Of a stretch of 64,000 nucleotides of DNA, positions 54,273 through 64,000 are shown one piece after another (position 1 is the first letter of the stretch; each line of letters starts with the position of its first letter). A model generated the notes under the pieces. That model had not been told where the DNA came from. It was given only the letters and a program-made list of their open reading frames with translations, and ran no database searches. The translations under genes were made by a program, and so were the position numbers. Origin of the DNA: Lepus europaeus. Taxonomy: Eukaryota > Chordata > Mammalia > Lagomorpha > Leporidae. Location: positions 56,010,716 to 56,074,715 of the forward strand of contig NC_084833.1 in assembly GCF_033115175.1 (NCBI RefSeq), written 5' to 3'.

Positions 54273-55005
54273 GTGAGTAGCCCAAGACATTCCTGCTACA
54301 GAACTGCCTTGAGCTCCATGAACACCACAGGCAACCAGCAGCAGGTCTGGGCAGAGGACACTGGGGACACCTTATCTGCTCACAGTCCTGCTGGCATCTG
54401 TCCTGCCTTCTGGACCGGGAACTGCCCGGGGGGGCGGCCTCCAGTCTCACTCACCTCTCTTTGCCCGTACCTGGCACTGTGCCTGGCTTGCAGTGGCCAG
54501 GAACCCAAGGGACAGAAAGCAGGAAGCAGCCTGAGGGGAAGAGAGGGTTGCCCTTTAAGCACCTGAAGGCTGGTGGTCCTCCCGGCTCGGGGTTCCCCCG
54601 CGGGACAGGACTGGGGCCTTCTGCACACCCCATTGTGCAGCTCCTGTTGTTGCCTCAATGACCGATGGTAGCACTAAGTATACTCCCATCGGCCCAGAGT
54701 TTTGTGTAGGGGCCACACTAAGGGGCCGTCAGCTGCCAGAGCTTCAGCCCGTGGCGCTTCCTAGCGTCTGTTCCATGGCATGTTCTTGGTCCCTGTGTGT
54801 GTGTGTGTGTGTGTGTGTAAGAATCAGAGACCCGGCCCTGAGCAGCATCAATTCTGTTCCTCTGGTAAATCAGGTACGAAGTTCCAGGGCGGTCAGTTTT
54901 GAGATTTGCTTGTCATAAGAGATGATTCTGGGCAATTGTAGGACACACTGCCTGGAAAGTCTCAGATGAGGAAAATGGGGGGGGTCATTTTACAGTCATT
55001 GTGGT
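54273..55005. other. Intron 15 start, includes (TG)n
   Basis: A (TG)n run lies at about 54795-54819. No further SCUBE2 exon was recognised here. Confidence 0.5.
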
Positions 55006-55007
55006 AG

Positions 55008-55195
55008 TTTATTAAGTTTGCATTGTCACAAGCGCAACACTAAGCCCTCATTCTGCATTTTCTCATTAAACCCAAACAGTAAACTCACCAGGTTACCTCC
55101 ACTTACCAGATGAACAAACTGAAGCTCAGAGCCCTTGGTTCTCTTGCTCTACATCTCCCTGACTGTCCGATTCCAAAGCCTGAATTCTGGTCCCA
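55008..55195 (-). repeat. MIR element
   Basis: 'ccagatgaacaaactgaagctcagag' and the surrounding order fit a MIR. The strand is uncertain. Confidence 0.6.
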
Positions 55196-56318
55196 AGTAG
55201 GATGAACTCCAGTACCGGGACCCCTCAAGGGCGAGTTGCTGTTCTTTCTGAGGTGTCAGTGGAGTCACAAGACTTGAGAGATGAAGCTTAGCTAAGGAGC
55301 AATGAATCAGCTTTGCTGAATGAGAAAGCAGAACTCAGGGCCACTTGTTTTGGAGGATTCTCAGCAATAGCCAAGAAGCTCAAATTTGGTGCATTGCCAA
55401 GATTTACTGAAAATCGAGTGCAGCTGTCCACACACAAGGGGCGGTTCCCAGATAGGCTGAACTTTTGTTCCAGCTGATGCTCTTTAACAGAAAGAAGAAA
55501 ACAGAAGTAAGAACAATCCAGCTGTTTAGCATGTTCCCGTGAACACTTAGAAGAGCTCCCATCCCCGACCAAAGCGATGGTGACACTGGCTCTTGCCACC
55601 CCCTTAGCTGGGCAGGTGCAGAGGCCGGCAGGGCAGGCAGGATTCGGAGTCCTGACCCTACAGAAGGCTTGTGTAGCTGTCCTGGTGGGTGACTGTGTCC
55701 CTGCGATGCTTGCCATGCTAAATTAGGTTCAATTTGGTTCAGGAGAAGCAGCAGCTCTTGTCTCTAGAGCTCCCTGTAACCCTGGGTGAACTTTGTAGCC
55801 TCCATGGGACCACATCAGGCCACCCTGCCTGAGAGCAAGGAGGGGACAGCACACAGGGAACTACCGGTGGCTTTCCTTCCCTCGGCTGGAGGGAGGGGAC
55901 AGCGTAAGGAAAGGTTGGGAGTGTGGATGAGAAAGGGTTTTTACCCAGTGGGTACGTGACATGGGCAAGCTTTGCCAGAGCCTGAGCAAGAGTGTGTGTG
56001 TGTGTGTGTGCGCACGTGTCTTACATTTTTGGGTTATTTGATGGTGTTAGAACTTCATAAAGACCAGGCTGACTGGTGTTCTCTGGATTTCAAATGGTGC
56101 ATACAGTGGAGACAAGTCTAGATAGTTCTTTATGCAATTATTTTTCATGTCTGCAGAAAGGAGTGTCCCCCCAATATTGAGTGACCTAGAAAAAGAGATG
56201 GAACCATTGTGTTTAATTTAAATAATTCAGCTTTAATCTAATAAAAAATTAGATTTATTAATTTAATTAAGTTCAGTTTAAATTTTTAAAGTTTATTTAA
56301 TTTATTTAAAAGGCAGAG
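55196..56318. other. Intron 15 unique sequence with (GT)n
   Basis: (GT)n lies at about 55991-56012. AT-rich sequence at 56210-56300 precedes the next SINE. Confidence 0.4.
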
Positions 56319-56587
56319 CAGGGGCCAGCATTGTGGAGCAGTGGGTTAAGCCACTGCCTGTGACACCAGCATCCTATATGAGTGTCAGTTTGAGTCCTGA
56401 CTACTCCCCTTCCAATCCAGCTCCCTGCTAATGTGCCTGGAAAGGTGGCAGAAGATGGCCCAAGTGCTTGGACCCCTGCAGTCCATGTGGGAGACCCAGC
56501 TGGAGTTCCAGGCTCCTGGCTTCTGCCTGGCCCATCCCTGGCCATTGCATCTATTTGGGGAGAAAAACAATGGATGAAAGATCAATT
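56319..56587 (+). mobile_element. CSINE, 5' part (split by LTR)
   Basis: The sense head ggggccagcattgtggagca runs to the pre-tail 'ggatgaaagatcaatt'. The tail resumes after the LTR at 57054. Confidence 0.9.
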
Positions 56588-57053
56588 TGTTGTGGGGCAC
56601 GCAGATTAAAAACACAGCGAGACTTTTGAAGTCAAATTAGGAGTCTACTAGCCAGCTGGCGACTGACCTCTCACAGAGCAAGTCCGGTGAAGACAGCCAG
56701 CCCCGAGTTGCGGTGGTGGGGGCTTTTTAAAGGCAGAATCTACTTTTTATCAGACATTTGATTATGCATGTGAGCTTTGTGTGAGCAGAAAGCAGGCATA
56801 CAAAAGCAAGAAGCAGTTAGCTAATTAGCCAGGTTTTTTTGTAACCTTGACGCCACCTGTGCTATCCTGTGTCTGCAGCTGGGAGTAGACAGGAGAAACC
56901 AGAGTCTAGTGGCCTTGGCCATTATCAAGTAAGCAGGGGTACAGAAGCTAGAAATGGGCCAGGTACAAACTAACATTTAATTATATGAAGAACAGGCCTT
57001 GTTTTAAAACAAGCAAGCAAAATAACCTATTGAACTTTGAATCCCTTGTCACA
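56588..57053 (-). mobile_element. Solo retroviral LTR (class I ERV type)
   Basis: A 466-bp element with TG...CA ends and a 4-bp target duplication aatt (56584-56587 and 57054-57057). Read on the - strand it has LTR-like order: a TATA-like tttaaaaagcc, then a C-rich region and 'gtcttcaccggacttg', then a U5-like end finishing ccccacaaca. No gag, pol or env is present. It interrupts the CSINE that starts at 56319. Confidence 0.82.
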
Positions 57054-57088
57054 AATTTATTTCTAACTTTCAAATTAATTAATTAATT
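57054..57088 (+). mobile_element. CSINE tail (continuation after LTR)
   Basis: 'tctaactttcaaattaatta' equals the expected 'tctgactttcaaataaataa' tail of the split SINE. Confidence 0.8.
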
Positions 57089-57393
57089 TTTTTAAAAGGC
57101 AGAATAACAGAGAGAGAGAGAGAAAGAAAGAGAGAGACAGAGAATCTTCTAATTATTGTTTACTCCCCCACGTCTTTGCAACAGCCAGGGCTGGGCCAGG
57201 CCAAAGCCAGGAGCCTGGAATTCAATCCAGGTCTCCTGTGTGGTGGTAGAGGCCCAATTACTTGAGCCATCACCTGCTGCTTCCCAGGGTGCAAATTAGT
57301 AAGCTGGATGGGCAGTGGTAGTGGGACTTGATGCCAGGCACTTTGATATGGGCTGTGGGCATCCCAAGTGGTGGCTTAACCTACACCACCTTC
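57083..57393 (-). mobile_element. Old CSINE
   Basis: It starts ttttttaaaaggcagaataa with a GA-rich block and has the body 'ccaggagcctggaattcaat'. Confidence 0.83.
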
Positions 57394-57397
57394 AAAT

Positions 57398-57738
57398 ATT
57401 TTTTTAAAAAAGATTGATTTAGTATTTATTTGAAAGTCAGAGTTACACACAGAGAGAAGGGGAGAGAGAGAGAGAGAGGTCTTTCATCCGCTGGCTCACT
57501 CCCCACATGGCTACAACAGCTGGAGCTGTGCCAATCCAAAGCCAGGAGCCAGGAGCTTCTTCTGGGTTTCCCACATGGGTGCAGGAGCCCAAGCACTTGG
57601 GCCATCTTCTACTGCTTTCCCAGGCCATAGCAGAGAACTGGATCAGAAGAGGAGCAGCCAGGACTAGAACCGGTGCCCATATGGGATGCCAATACTTCAG
57701 GCCAGGGCTTTAACCCACTGCGCAACAGCGCTGGCCCT
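57398..57738 (-). mobile_element. CSINE
   Basis: It starts aaaaaagattgatttagtat and ends gcaacagcgctggccc. Confidence 0.93.
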
Positions 57739-57808
57739 CAAATATTTTTAGTTTAGTTTTTAATTTTAAAAATGGCGCATGTTTCAGAGGTTCAGAAATG
57801 CATGCAAT

Positions 57809-58158
57809 TGGCTGGTGCCGTGGCTCAACAGGCTAATCCTCCGCCTAGTGGCGCCGGCACACCAGGTTCTAGTCCCGGTCAGGGCGCCGGATTCTATCCC
57901 GGTTGCCCCTCTTCCAGGCCAGCTCTCTGCTGTAGCCAGGGAAGGCAGTGGAGGATGGCCCAAGTCCTTGGGCCCTGCACCCGCATGGGAGACCAGGAGA
58001 AGCACCTGGCTCCTGACTTTGGATCAGCGCGGTGCGCCAGCCGCACCGGCCATTGGAGGGTGAACCAACGGCAAAAGGAAGACCTTTGTCTCTGTCTCTC
58101 TTTCTCTCACTGCACTCTACCTGTCAAAAAATTAAAATAAATAAATAAAATAAAAAAT
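57809..58158 (+). mobile_element. CSINE, GC-rich poly-A-tail subfamily, sense
   Basis: The head is ggctggtgccgtggctcaac and the tail 'ctacctgtcaaaaaattaaa'. The flanks agaaatgcatgcaat (57794) and agaaatgcatccaat (58159) are a one-mismatch target duplication. Confidence 0.95.
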
Positions 58159-58277
58159 AGAAATGCATCCAATCAAAGGGATGTTCTCCCCACAGCTCCC
58201 CAATCCCACTTCCCTGCAGTCACTGCCTTTATAGTTTGTACAGCATTTTCCCGCATCTTTTTCTGTACATATAAAAA

Positions 58278-58800
58278 TGAAATTTTATTCATTCAATAAA
58301 TATTTATTAAGCTGTTCTGCCTGCCAGGTATCATTCTATGTTCTGGGGATGCAGCAATAAAACATGTAAAACCCTCGGCCCCTGGAAGTTTACAATTCTA
58401 GAGGAAGGAGACAGACAACCAGCCCACAAAGAAGGGAGCAGACCAGGTAGAAGAGTGGGCGTGGTACGCAGAGCAGGTCAGCAGGCAAGTGGAATGAAAG
58501 GTGCCAGGGCCAGGAGTGGGCCGAGGAGGAGCATGTGCCCCCAGAACGTCGTCTCTGGTCAGGGACGGTCTCTGTGGACAGTGTCATTTGGGCAGAGACA
58601 AAGGCCTCGGGGAGGCAAGCCTTGAAGATCACACGGGGAACAGGCGTCCAGGCCAAGGGAAGAGCAAGGGTGAGAGGCAGCTGTCGGGAGGAAGGTGTGT
58701 GAGAGGCAGCTGTCAGAAGGAAGGGGGCGGGGGGGGGGCACAGTGGTTCAGAGCAGCTGCAGGGGCTCAGGGGATGCAGGCGACTGGAAATCAGTGAGGA
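58278..58800 (-). repeat. L2 LINE fragment
   Basis: Reverse-strand L2 phrases: attcattcaataaatattta, 'ctgccaggtatcattctatg', 'gttctggggatgcagcaata', 'gaggaaggagacagacaacc'. The right part is less certain. Confidence 0.75.
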
Positions 58801-58957
58801 CCCTGACTTTGAACCTGAGTGAGAAAGAGAGCTAATGTGAGCAGAGGACTAACAGGTCCGACTCAACATTTGGAGAGAATAACTTTGGCTACTGGGTTGA
58901 AAACAGACTATGGGTTTACATGTGAATCAATGTATTTATTGTAAAAATATATATCGG

Positions 58958-59262
58958 AGGCTGGTATTGTGGTACAGCAGGTTAAGCCGCTGCTTGGGAC
59001 ACCCACATCCCATACCAGGGTGTAGGTTTGGGTCCAGGCTCCTCAGCTTCCTACTAATGCATCCTGGGAAACCTGGATGATGGCTCAGGTGCTTGGGCCC
59101 CTGCCCCTCATGTGGGAGACCTGGTTGGAGTTCTGGGCTCCTGCATTAGGCCTGGCTCGGCCCCAGGTCTTGTGAACATTTGGGTAGTGAACCAGCAGAA
59201 GGAAGATTCTCACTCTGGCTTCCACTCTGACTTTCAAGTAGATGAGGATAAATAAACAAACA
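58958..59262 (+). mobile_element. CSINE, sense
   Basis: The head is gaggctggtattgtggtaca and the tail 'gaggataaataaacaaac'. Confidence 0.9.
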
Positions 59263-59488
59263 GCATGCATATCAATACGATCTGCCTAACTACGTGTTGC
59301 CTTTAACTCTAGAGCACAGCGCAGCCCTACTAACAGAAGAGCCGCCTCATTTCTGTGAAAAGTTCCTGGTCTGTATTTGATGTAAGACACAGTATTTATT
59401 ATGCCTACTGGTAGACATTGGAGTTATTCTCAATTTTCCATTACAAACGGTGCTGCTTTGTGCAGATGGCCAGTATTTCTGAGGCCCA

Positions 59489-59790
59489 CTTATTATTATT
59501 TTTTATTTGACAGGTAGAGTTACAGACAATGAGAGAGTGGTCTCCTTCTGTTGGTTTACTCCCCAGATGGCTGCTGTGGCCCCCAATCCAAAGCCAGGAA
59601 CCAGGTGCTTCTTCCTGGTCTCCCATGCGGGTGCAGAGGCCCAAGCACCTGGGCCATCCTCCACTGCCTTCCCGGGCCACAGCAGAGAGCTGGACTGGAA
59701 GAGGAGCAACCGGGACTAGAACCGAGCGCCCACATGGGATGCCGGCACCGCAGGTGGAGGATTAACCAAGTGAGCCACAGCGCTGGCCCC
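59489..59790 (-). mobile_element. CSINE
   Basis: It starts ttattattttttatttgaca and ends gagccacagcgctggcccc. Confidence 0.93.
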
Positions 59791-59968
59791 AAGATGGCCC
59801 ACTTATTTGCAGCCCTACCACCCATGTGGGAGACCTGGATGGAGTTCCAGGCTGTTGCCGTTGTAACCATTTGGGGAGTCAATCAGAGGATGGAAGATCT
59901 CTTTTTTCTTCTCTCTCCTTCTCTCTCTGTCACTCTGCCTTTCAAATAAATAAAACAAATATTTAAAG
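59791..59968 (+). mobile_element. CSINE, 5'-truncated, sense
   Basis: It starts mid-body (aagatggcccacttatttgc) and has the tail caaataaataaaacaaatat. The neighbouring antisense SINE abuts it. Confidence 0.85.
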
Positions 59969-60106
59969 AAAGGAGAACAAGGGCTCTAAATTAAAAAAAA
60001 AAAGAGGTATGATTGTCAGGTCAGAGGATCTGCATATTTAAAACTTCAATGGGTATTGCCACATTTCCTACCAAAGCCCCATACCAATGTCTACTCCTGC
60101 CAACAA

Positions 60107-60437
60107 TTTTTTTTTGAAGATTTACTTTATTTATTTAAAGACAGAGTTACAGAGAGAGGTAGAAACAGACAGAGAGATAATCCATCTGCTGGTTCACTCC
60201 CCAGATGGCTACAACAGCTGGTGCTGTGCCAATCCAAAGCCAGGAGCCAGGAGCTTCTTCTGGGTTTCCCATGTGGGTGCAGGAGCCCAAGCACTTGGGC
60301 CATCTTCTACTGCTTTCCCAGGCCATAGCAGAGAGCTGGATCAGAAGAGGAGCAACCAGGACTAGAACCTGCGCCCATATGGGATGCTGGTGCTTCAGGC
60401 CAGGGTATTAACCCACTGCACCACAGCGCCAGCCCCA
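60107..60437 (-). mobile_element. CSINE with target duplication
   Basis: It ends ccacagcgccagcccc. The flanks ctgccaacaa (left) and ctgccaacat (right) match. Confidence 0.94.
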
Positions 60438-60739
60438 ACTGCCAACATTTTGAAAATAAACATGTGTTTGTTGCCCCACAACTCTCTTACCATAGATTAT
60501 TTATCACTCATCCTTTTAATTTTGCAAATATGATGAGCAAGAAATAATTAAGTCATTTAAACTTGTTTTTCTCTGATTATTATCAGACTGAGCCTGCAGT
60601 TTGATGCCTGCAGGTACGTGAATGCCTTCTGCTGAGGACAGCGCCGTTCCCCGCCTGTCTGTCCATAGAGCTGTCTGGCTTTCCAATGTCATTTTTATTT
60701 ACTTATTTTAAAAACATAACTGATTTCTTCTTTTGCAGC

Positions 60740-61029
60740 ATATTTTCTTATTAATTCACTTGAAAGGCAGGGTGACAGAGAAAGACAGAGCATCAGAGAA
60801 AGATCTACCATCTGCTGATTCATTCCCCAATTGGCTGCTCATGCTGGTGCGGGCAGGCTGGAGCCAGGAGCCAGGAGCTCTCTCCAGGTCTCCCACGTGG
60901 GTCTTGAAGCACATGAACCGTCGTCTGCTGCTTCTCAGGTGCATGAGCAGGGAGGTGGATCAGATGCAGAGCAGCTGGGACGTGCACCTGCACTCTGACA
61001 CGGGATGCAGGTGTCACAACGCCCTTCCC
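60740..61029 (-). mobile_element. CSINE, older copy
   Basis: It starts tattaattcacttgaaaggc and ends 'gtgtcacaacgcccttccc'. Confidence 0.85.
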
Positions 61030-61555
61030 TCCAATATCATTTTTAAAAAGTAGATTTTAAAGTCCCAAGTTATACCAAACCAAGTAATTGCTTCTGGCCA
61101 ATTGACTTTGTTCTTTCTTATTGTCATCTTTACATAGTAAAGTCTCATTAATTTGGCATTTGGGGACAATCTGCTATGCAAGTTGTACCATCTGTGATGA
61201 ATTTCAGCAAGATGGCAAAAAAGAAAAAAAAAAACAGTTATATTCTCCAAGAAACAGATTGCTTGAGTAGTGCTTACTAATGTCCTTCATGTTTAAGGAA
61301 AAATTAAATATGACATGAATTTCTAGCTGTTGTACTTTTATAATACCAGTGAGAGGATAACTCATTTAAGAAATAGACATGATAATGTAAGTGATTTTGC
61401 ATTTGGTCATTTTTGAAACTTGCTGAGATTTTTGAAAAGATACAATCCAGACAGACTCGGAAGTATGTTGGTGCCTGGGTTCCTAGGTGAATAGGAAAGT
61501 TTAATTCAATTTTTAACAGCAGTGGCATGCCTGCATTGCAATCAAAAAAGTTAAC
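61030..61555. other. Intron 15 unique AT-rich sequence
   Basis: No gene or named repeat was recognised. Confidence 0.4.
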
Positions 61556-61920
61556 TCATCCAGTATTTATTGGGGTACCACCCTGTCCCTTCTGTGTGCT
61601 GGGGATGAAGCAGTACGAACATAATGAGCAAGGGACCTGTTCTTAAGAATTTCACGTTTAACAGAGGGAGCTGGAAATAAGAAAAGAAAAGGCACTTTCA
61701 GAAGTTAAGTGCTAGGAAGATAACAAAACAGAGCATTGGGGGCGGGGGTGGGGTTGGGAGGGCTGCTCTCCACAAGGTGGCCAGGGAGGGCCATCAGGGC
61801 AAGTGACATTTGAGTTAGCCTTGAGTGAGGAGAAGCAGTCAGCCTGCGAAGCTCTGATGTGGGTGGGTGGGTGGGCAGGTACAGGGGGATCAGCAGGTGC
61901 CAAGGACCTGGGGCAGAAAA
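61556..61920 (-). repeat. L2 LINE fragment
   Basis: Phrases 'ccagtatttattggggtacc', 'gtgtgctggggatgaagcag' and 'caagtgacatttgagttagc' are L2 on the reverse strand. Confidence 0.72.
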
Positions 61921-62074
61921 GAACTGGGCATTCTCAATTCTTTCAAGATTAAGAAATTATTTGGAACTGATCAGGCAGAAATGTTCTGTTTAAATTGAAT
62001 AAAATATAATGTCTATGTTAGCAATATAGATCAATATTAGGCAAGTATTTGTCACATGGATTATATGGACACTT

Positions 62075-62275
62075 TTCAACACTTACAATGTGTTCAGAGC
62101 ACTGTTCTCATTACTGTACAAGTAATGTCTCACTTGGCCTCACCACGAGTCTATAGTACATTGTGCCCTTTTTATAGACAAAGAGACTGAGGCACAGGGA
62201 GGTGAGCATTTTTCCCAGGGTTACCCAGCAAGTAAGTGGTAGAGGCAACATTCAAATCCAGGTCTCGTTCAAGAG
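62075..62275 (+). repeat. MIR element
   Basis: The core aagagactgaggcacaggga, then 'gttacccagcaagtaagtgg' and 'attcaaatccaggtct', is sense MIR. Confidence 0.85.
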
Positions 62276-62506
62276 CCTCTGTTCCTTACCCTCTCAGATT
62301 GGTCCTCTCACCTGTCCTGGGCACAGCCTTGCCCTGGGACTATCGTACTCAGACTGGACTCTCCCGGGAAACTCCTGGGGCCCGCTCCGTGGCAGGCACT
62401 GAGGCACTGAGGGTAAATAAGACACCACTCTTCAACTCACCCTCAGCCCTCCCAGGCAAGAGCAAGAGAAGCCTTCCCTAAAGAGAACACCTAAGCTGAG
62501 TTACTT

Positions 62507-62780
62507 TAAGAAGTTCACTTATTGTATTTGAGAGACTGATAGCACTCTCATTTGCTAATTCTTCTGCTCCCCAAATGCCCCTATGGCCAGGGCTGTGCCA
62601 GGCCAAAGTCAGAAGCCAGGAATTTGGTCCCACATGAGTGGCAGGGACTCATCACGGCAGCATCACTGCTGTCTCCCAGGGCACACATCAGCGGGAAGTT
62701 GGGATCGGGAGCCAGGCCCTCCAACATGGGATGCGGGCATCCCAACCAGCATCTTAACCACTAGGCCAGAAGCCTGCCCC
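62507..62780 (-). mobile_element. Old CSINE
   Basis: It starts gaagttcacttattgtattt and ends 'actaggccagaagcctgcccc'. Confidence 0.83.
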
Positions 62781-63173
62781 CTACGCTGAGTTTGACGGGT
62801 GTACAGACGATGAATCAGTGAGAGGGTTGTTTAGGCAGAGGCCCAGCTTTGGTTTATAAGGAAAAGCAAGATATGCACAGGGGATGACTCATGTCATCAG
62901 TATATTAGGACACCTGCAGAGCCACGCAGGGCATGTAGGCAGCCAGGCTAGTGAGAAGACGTGACCAAGTCATGGGGACCTGGAGCATGTTCCTAATGAA
63001 CATATTCTCCAGGTAGCATGGCGCCCTTAGAGGGTTTAATCAGGAAGCATCCCAGAATACACAGGCAGGTATGTATTCTGGGAAGCCCTAGCTGGCTGTA
63101 TCAGAGGGTGCAGGACAAGAGGCAGAGAGACCAACTTGGGGGCTTTTGAATGTGTTGCATACAAAGATAGGGA

Positions 63174-63503
63174 GGGGGCTAGTGCTGTGGCGCAGCAGGT
63201 TAAAGCCCCGGCCTGAAGTGCCGGCATCCCATATGGGTGCCAGTTCTAGTCCTGGCTGCTTGTCTTCCAATCCAGCTCTCTGCTATGGCCTGGGAAAGCA
63301 GCAGAAGATGGCCCAAGTCCTTGGGCCCCTGCACCTGTGTGAGAGACCTGCAAGAAGCTCCTGGCTTCGAATTGGCAGAGCTCTGGCCGTTGCAGCCAAC
63401 TGGGAAGTGAACCAGCAGATGGAAGACCTCTCTGTCTGTCTCTACCTCTCTCTCTGTAACTCTGTCTTTTAAATAAATAAAATAAATCTTAAAAAAAAAA
63501 AAA
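63174..63503 (+). mobile_element. CSINE, well preserved, sense
   Basis: The head agtgctgtggcgcagcaggt has an A-box-like motif, and gccagttctagtcctgg is B-box-like. The tail aaataaataaaataaatctt is followed by 13 A. Confidence 0.97.
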
Positions 63504-64000
63504 GCAAAGGGAGAACGTGGAGGTTCTAGCTGGAGTGGAGAAGCACTGGGTTAGAGAAACTTTTAGGGTGAAAGTGAGCAGCATCGGTGCAAGCATGGAT
63601 TGGGCAGAGTTGGAACCCAAGGGCGTCTGACTTGGCCTCTGATCGGGCTCTCGCCTCCCATATGTCTCTCCTCTCCCCCAAGCCCTGTTTCATGTGCAAG
63701 AGGGACTGAGAAAAAGTGAGTGGTTTGGCTGAATGGTTAGATGAATGTGGGGAACAAATAATCAGAGGAGATTTATATGAGAAGCAGGAAGAAAGTAGGC
63801 TCTTGGGAGAGAATGAGAGAAGATGAAAATTGAGATACGGAAAAGGAGACTAAGGAGTGAGTAGGGAATCAGAGAAGCGGGAGAGGTGCGAGGAGGCAGG
63901 AGTGAAGCCTTGGGAGAAATGCTGGAGGAAGATGAGGCTGATGGCAGATGTGAAGAGCCGAGCAGGGCAGGACGGAAAGCGAGGGAGATGGCTGCAAGGT
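63504..64000. other. Intron 15 purine-rich unique sequence
   Basis: GA-rich non-repetitive sequence to the window end. No exon was recognised. Confidence 0.4.

Larger units (their letters stand above)
59330..60720 (-). mobile_element. Ancient L1, antisense, split by three CSINEs
   Basis: The pieces 'acaaacggtgctgctttgtg', 'ggatctgcatatttaaaact' and 'tttttctctgattattatca' follow old L1 3' sequence on the reverse strand. Confidence 0.7.

Noticed and set aside
63174..63503. tRNA-like gene with A and B boxes
   Set aside because: The boxes belong to the tRNA-derived head of a CSINE. No cloverleaf or mature 3' end is present.
54273..64000. Search for SCUBE2 exon 16 (cysteine-rich module starting V-S-C-R-A-G)
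   Set aside because: No frame with the expected cysteine pattern next to an AG acceptor was found. The exon is taken to lie beyond the window.

Overview
The window is mammalian nuclear DNA, almost certainly from a lagomorph and most likely rabbit (Oryctolagus cuniculus). It holds more than 40 copies of the lagomorph tRNA-derived C repeat (CSINE), with A/B-box-like motifs at the head and (AATAAA)n or poly-A tails. Rabbit and hare cannot be separated by eye.

The one real protein-coding gene is SCUBE2 (signal peptide, CUB and EGF-like domain protein 2) on the + strand. Its 5' half is here: exon 1 with the start codon at 12305 inside a large CpG island, then exons 2-15 ending at 54272. Together these encode residues 1-634: signal peptide, nine EGF-like modules (exons 2-6 and 8-11), a basic linker with a furin-type site (exon 7), and the spacer up to the start of the cysteine-rich repeats (exons 12-15). 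All fourteen complete introns are phase 1 and GT-AG. No exon with the next expected motif (V-S-C-R-A-G-type cysteine-rich module) was found from 54273 to 64000, so intron 15 runs off the window. The remaining cysteine-rich repeats and the CUB domain lie beyond it.

Layout: 1-11640 is intergenic DNA upstream of SCUBE2. It has MIR, SINEs, a roughly 4.9 kb antisense ancient L1 broken up by six CSINEs (about 1620-6475), an L2 piece, an ALYREF-like processed pseudogene on the - strand (about 7550-8195), another old L1 fragment, and a non-repetitive block just before the CpG island. 11640-13110 is the CpG island, promoter and exon 1. Intron 2 (13551-24677) is SINE-dense, with an antisense L1ME 3' UTR and two opposed L1 fragments. 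Introns 3-9 are SINE-poor: 35007-45196 has no recognisable CSINE over 10 kb and includes AT-rich blocks in introns 8-9 that look like conserved regulatory DNA. Introns 10-14 are compact. Intron 15 carries a solo retroviral LTR inserted inside a CSINE, plus further nested SINE/L1 sequence. Intron 13 has two mariner-like inverted-repeat elements.

No operon, CRISPR array, phage or other prokaryote-type system is present. The points most worth a second look are the 60-bp filler duplication inside a SINE (15821 versus 19006), the solo LTR with a 4-bp target duplication, the mariner-type miniature elements, the SINE desert with candidate enhancers, and the fully symmetric exon architecture with a few weak splice sites. 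SCUBE2 protein is known from family work as a secreted or peripheral-membrane glycoprotein that helps release lipid-modified Sonic hedgehog from producing cells together with Dispatched.
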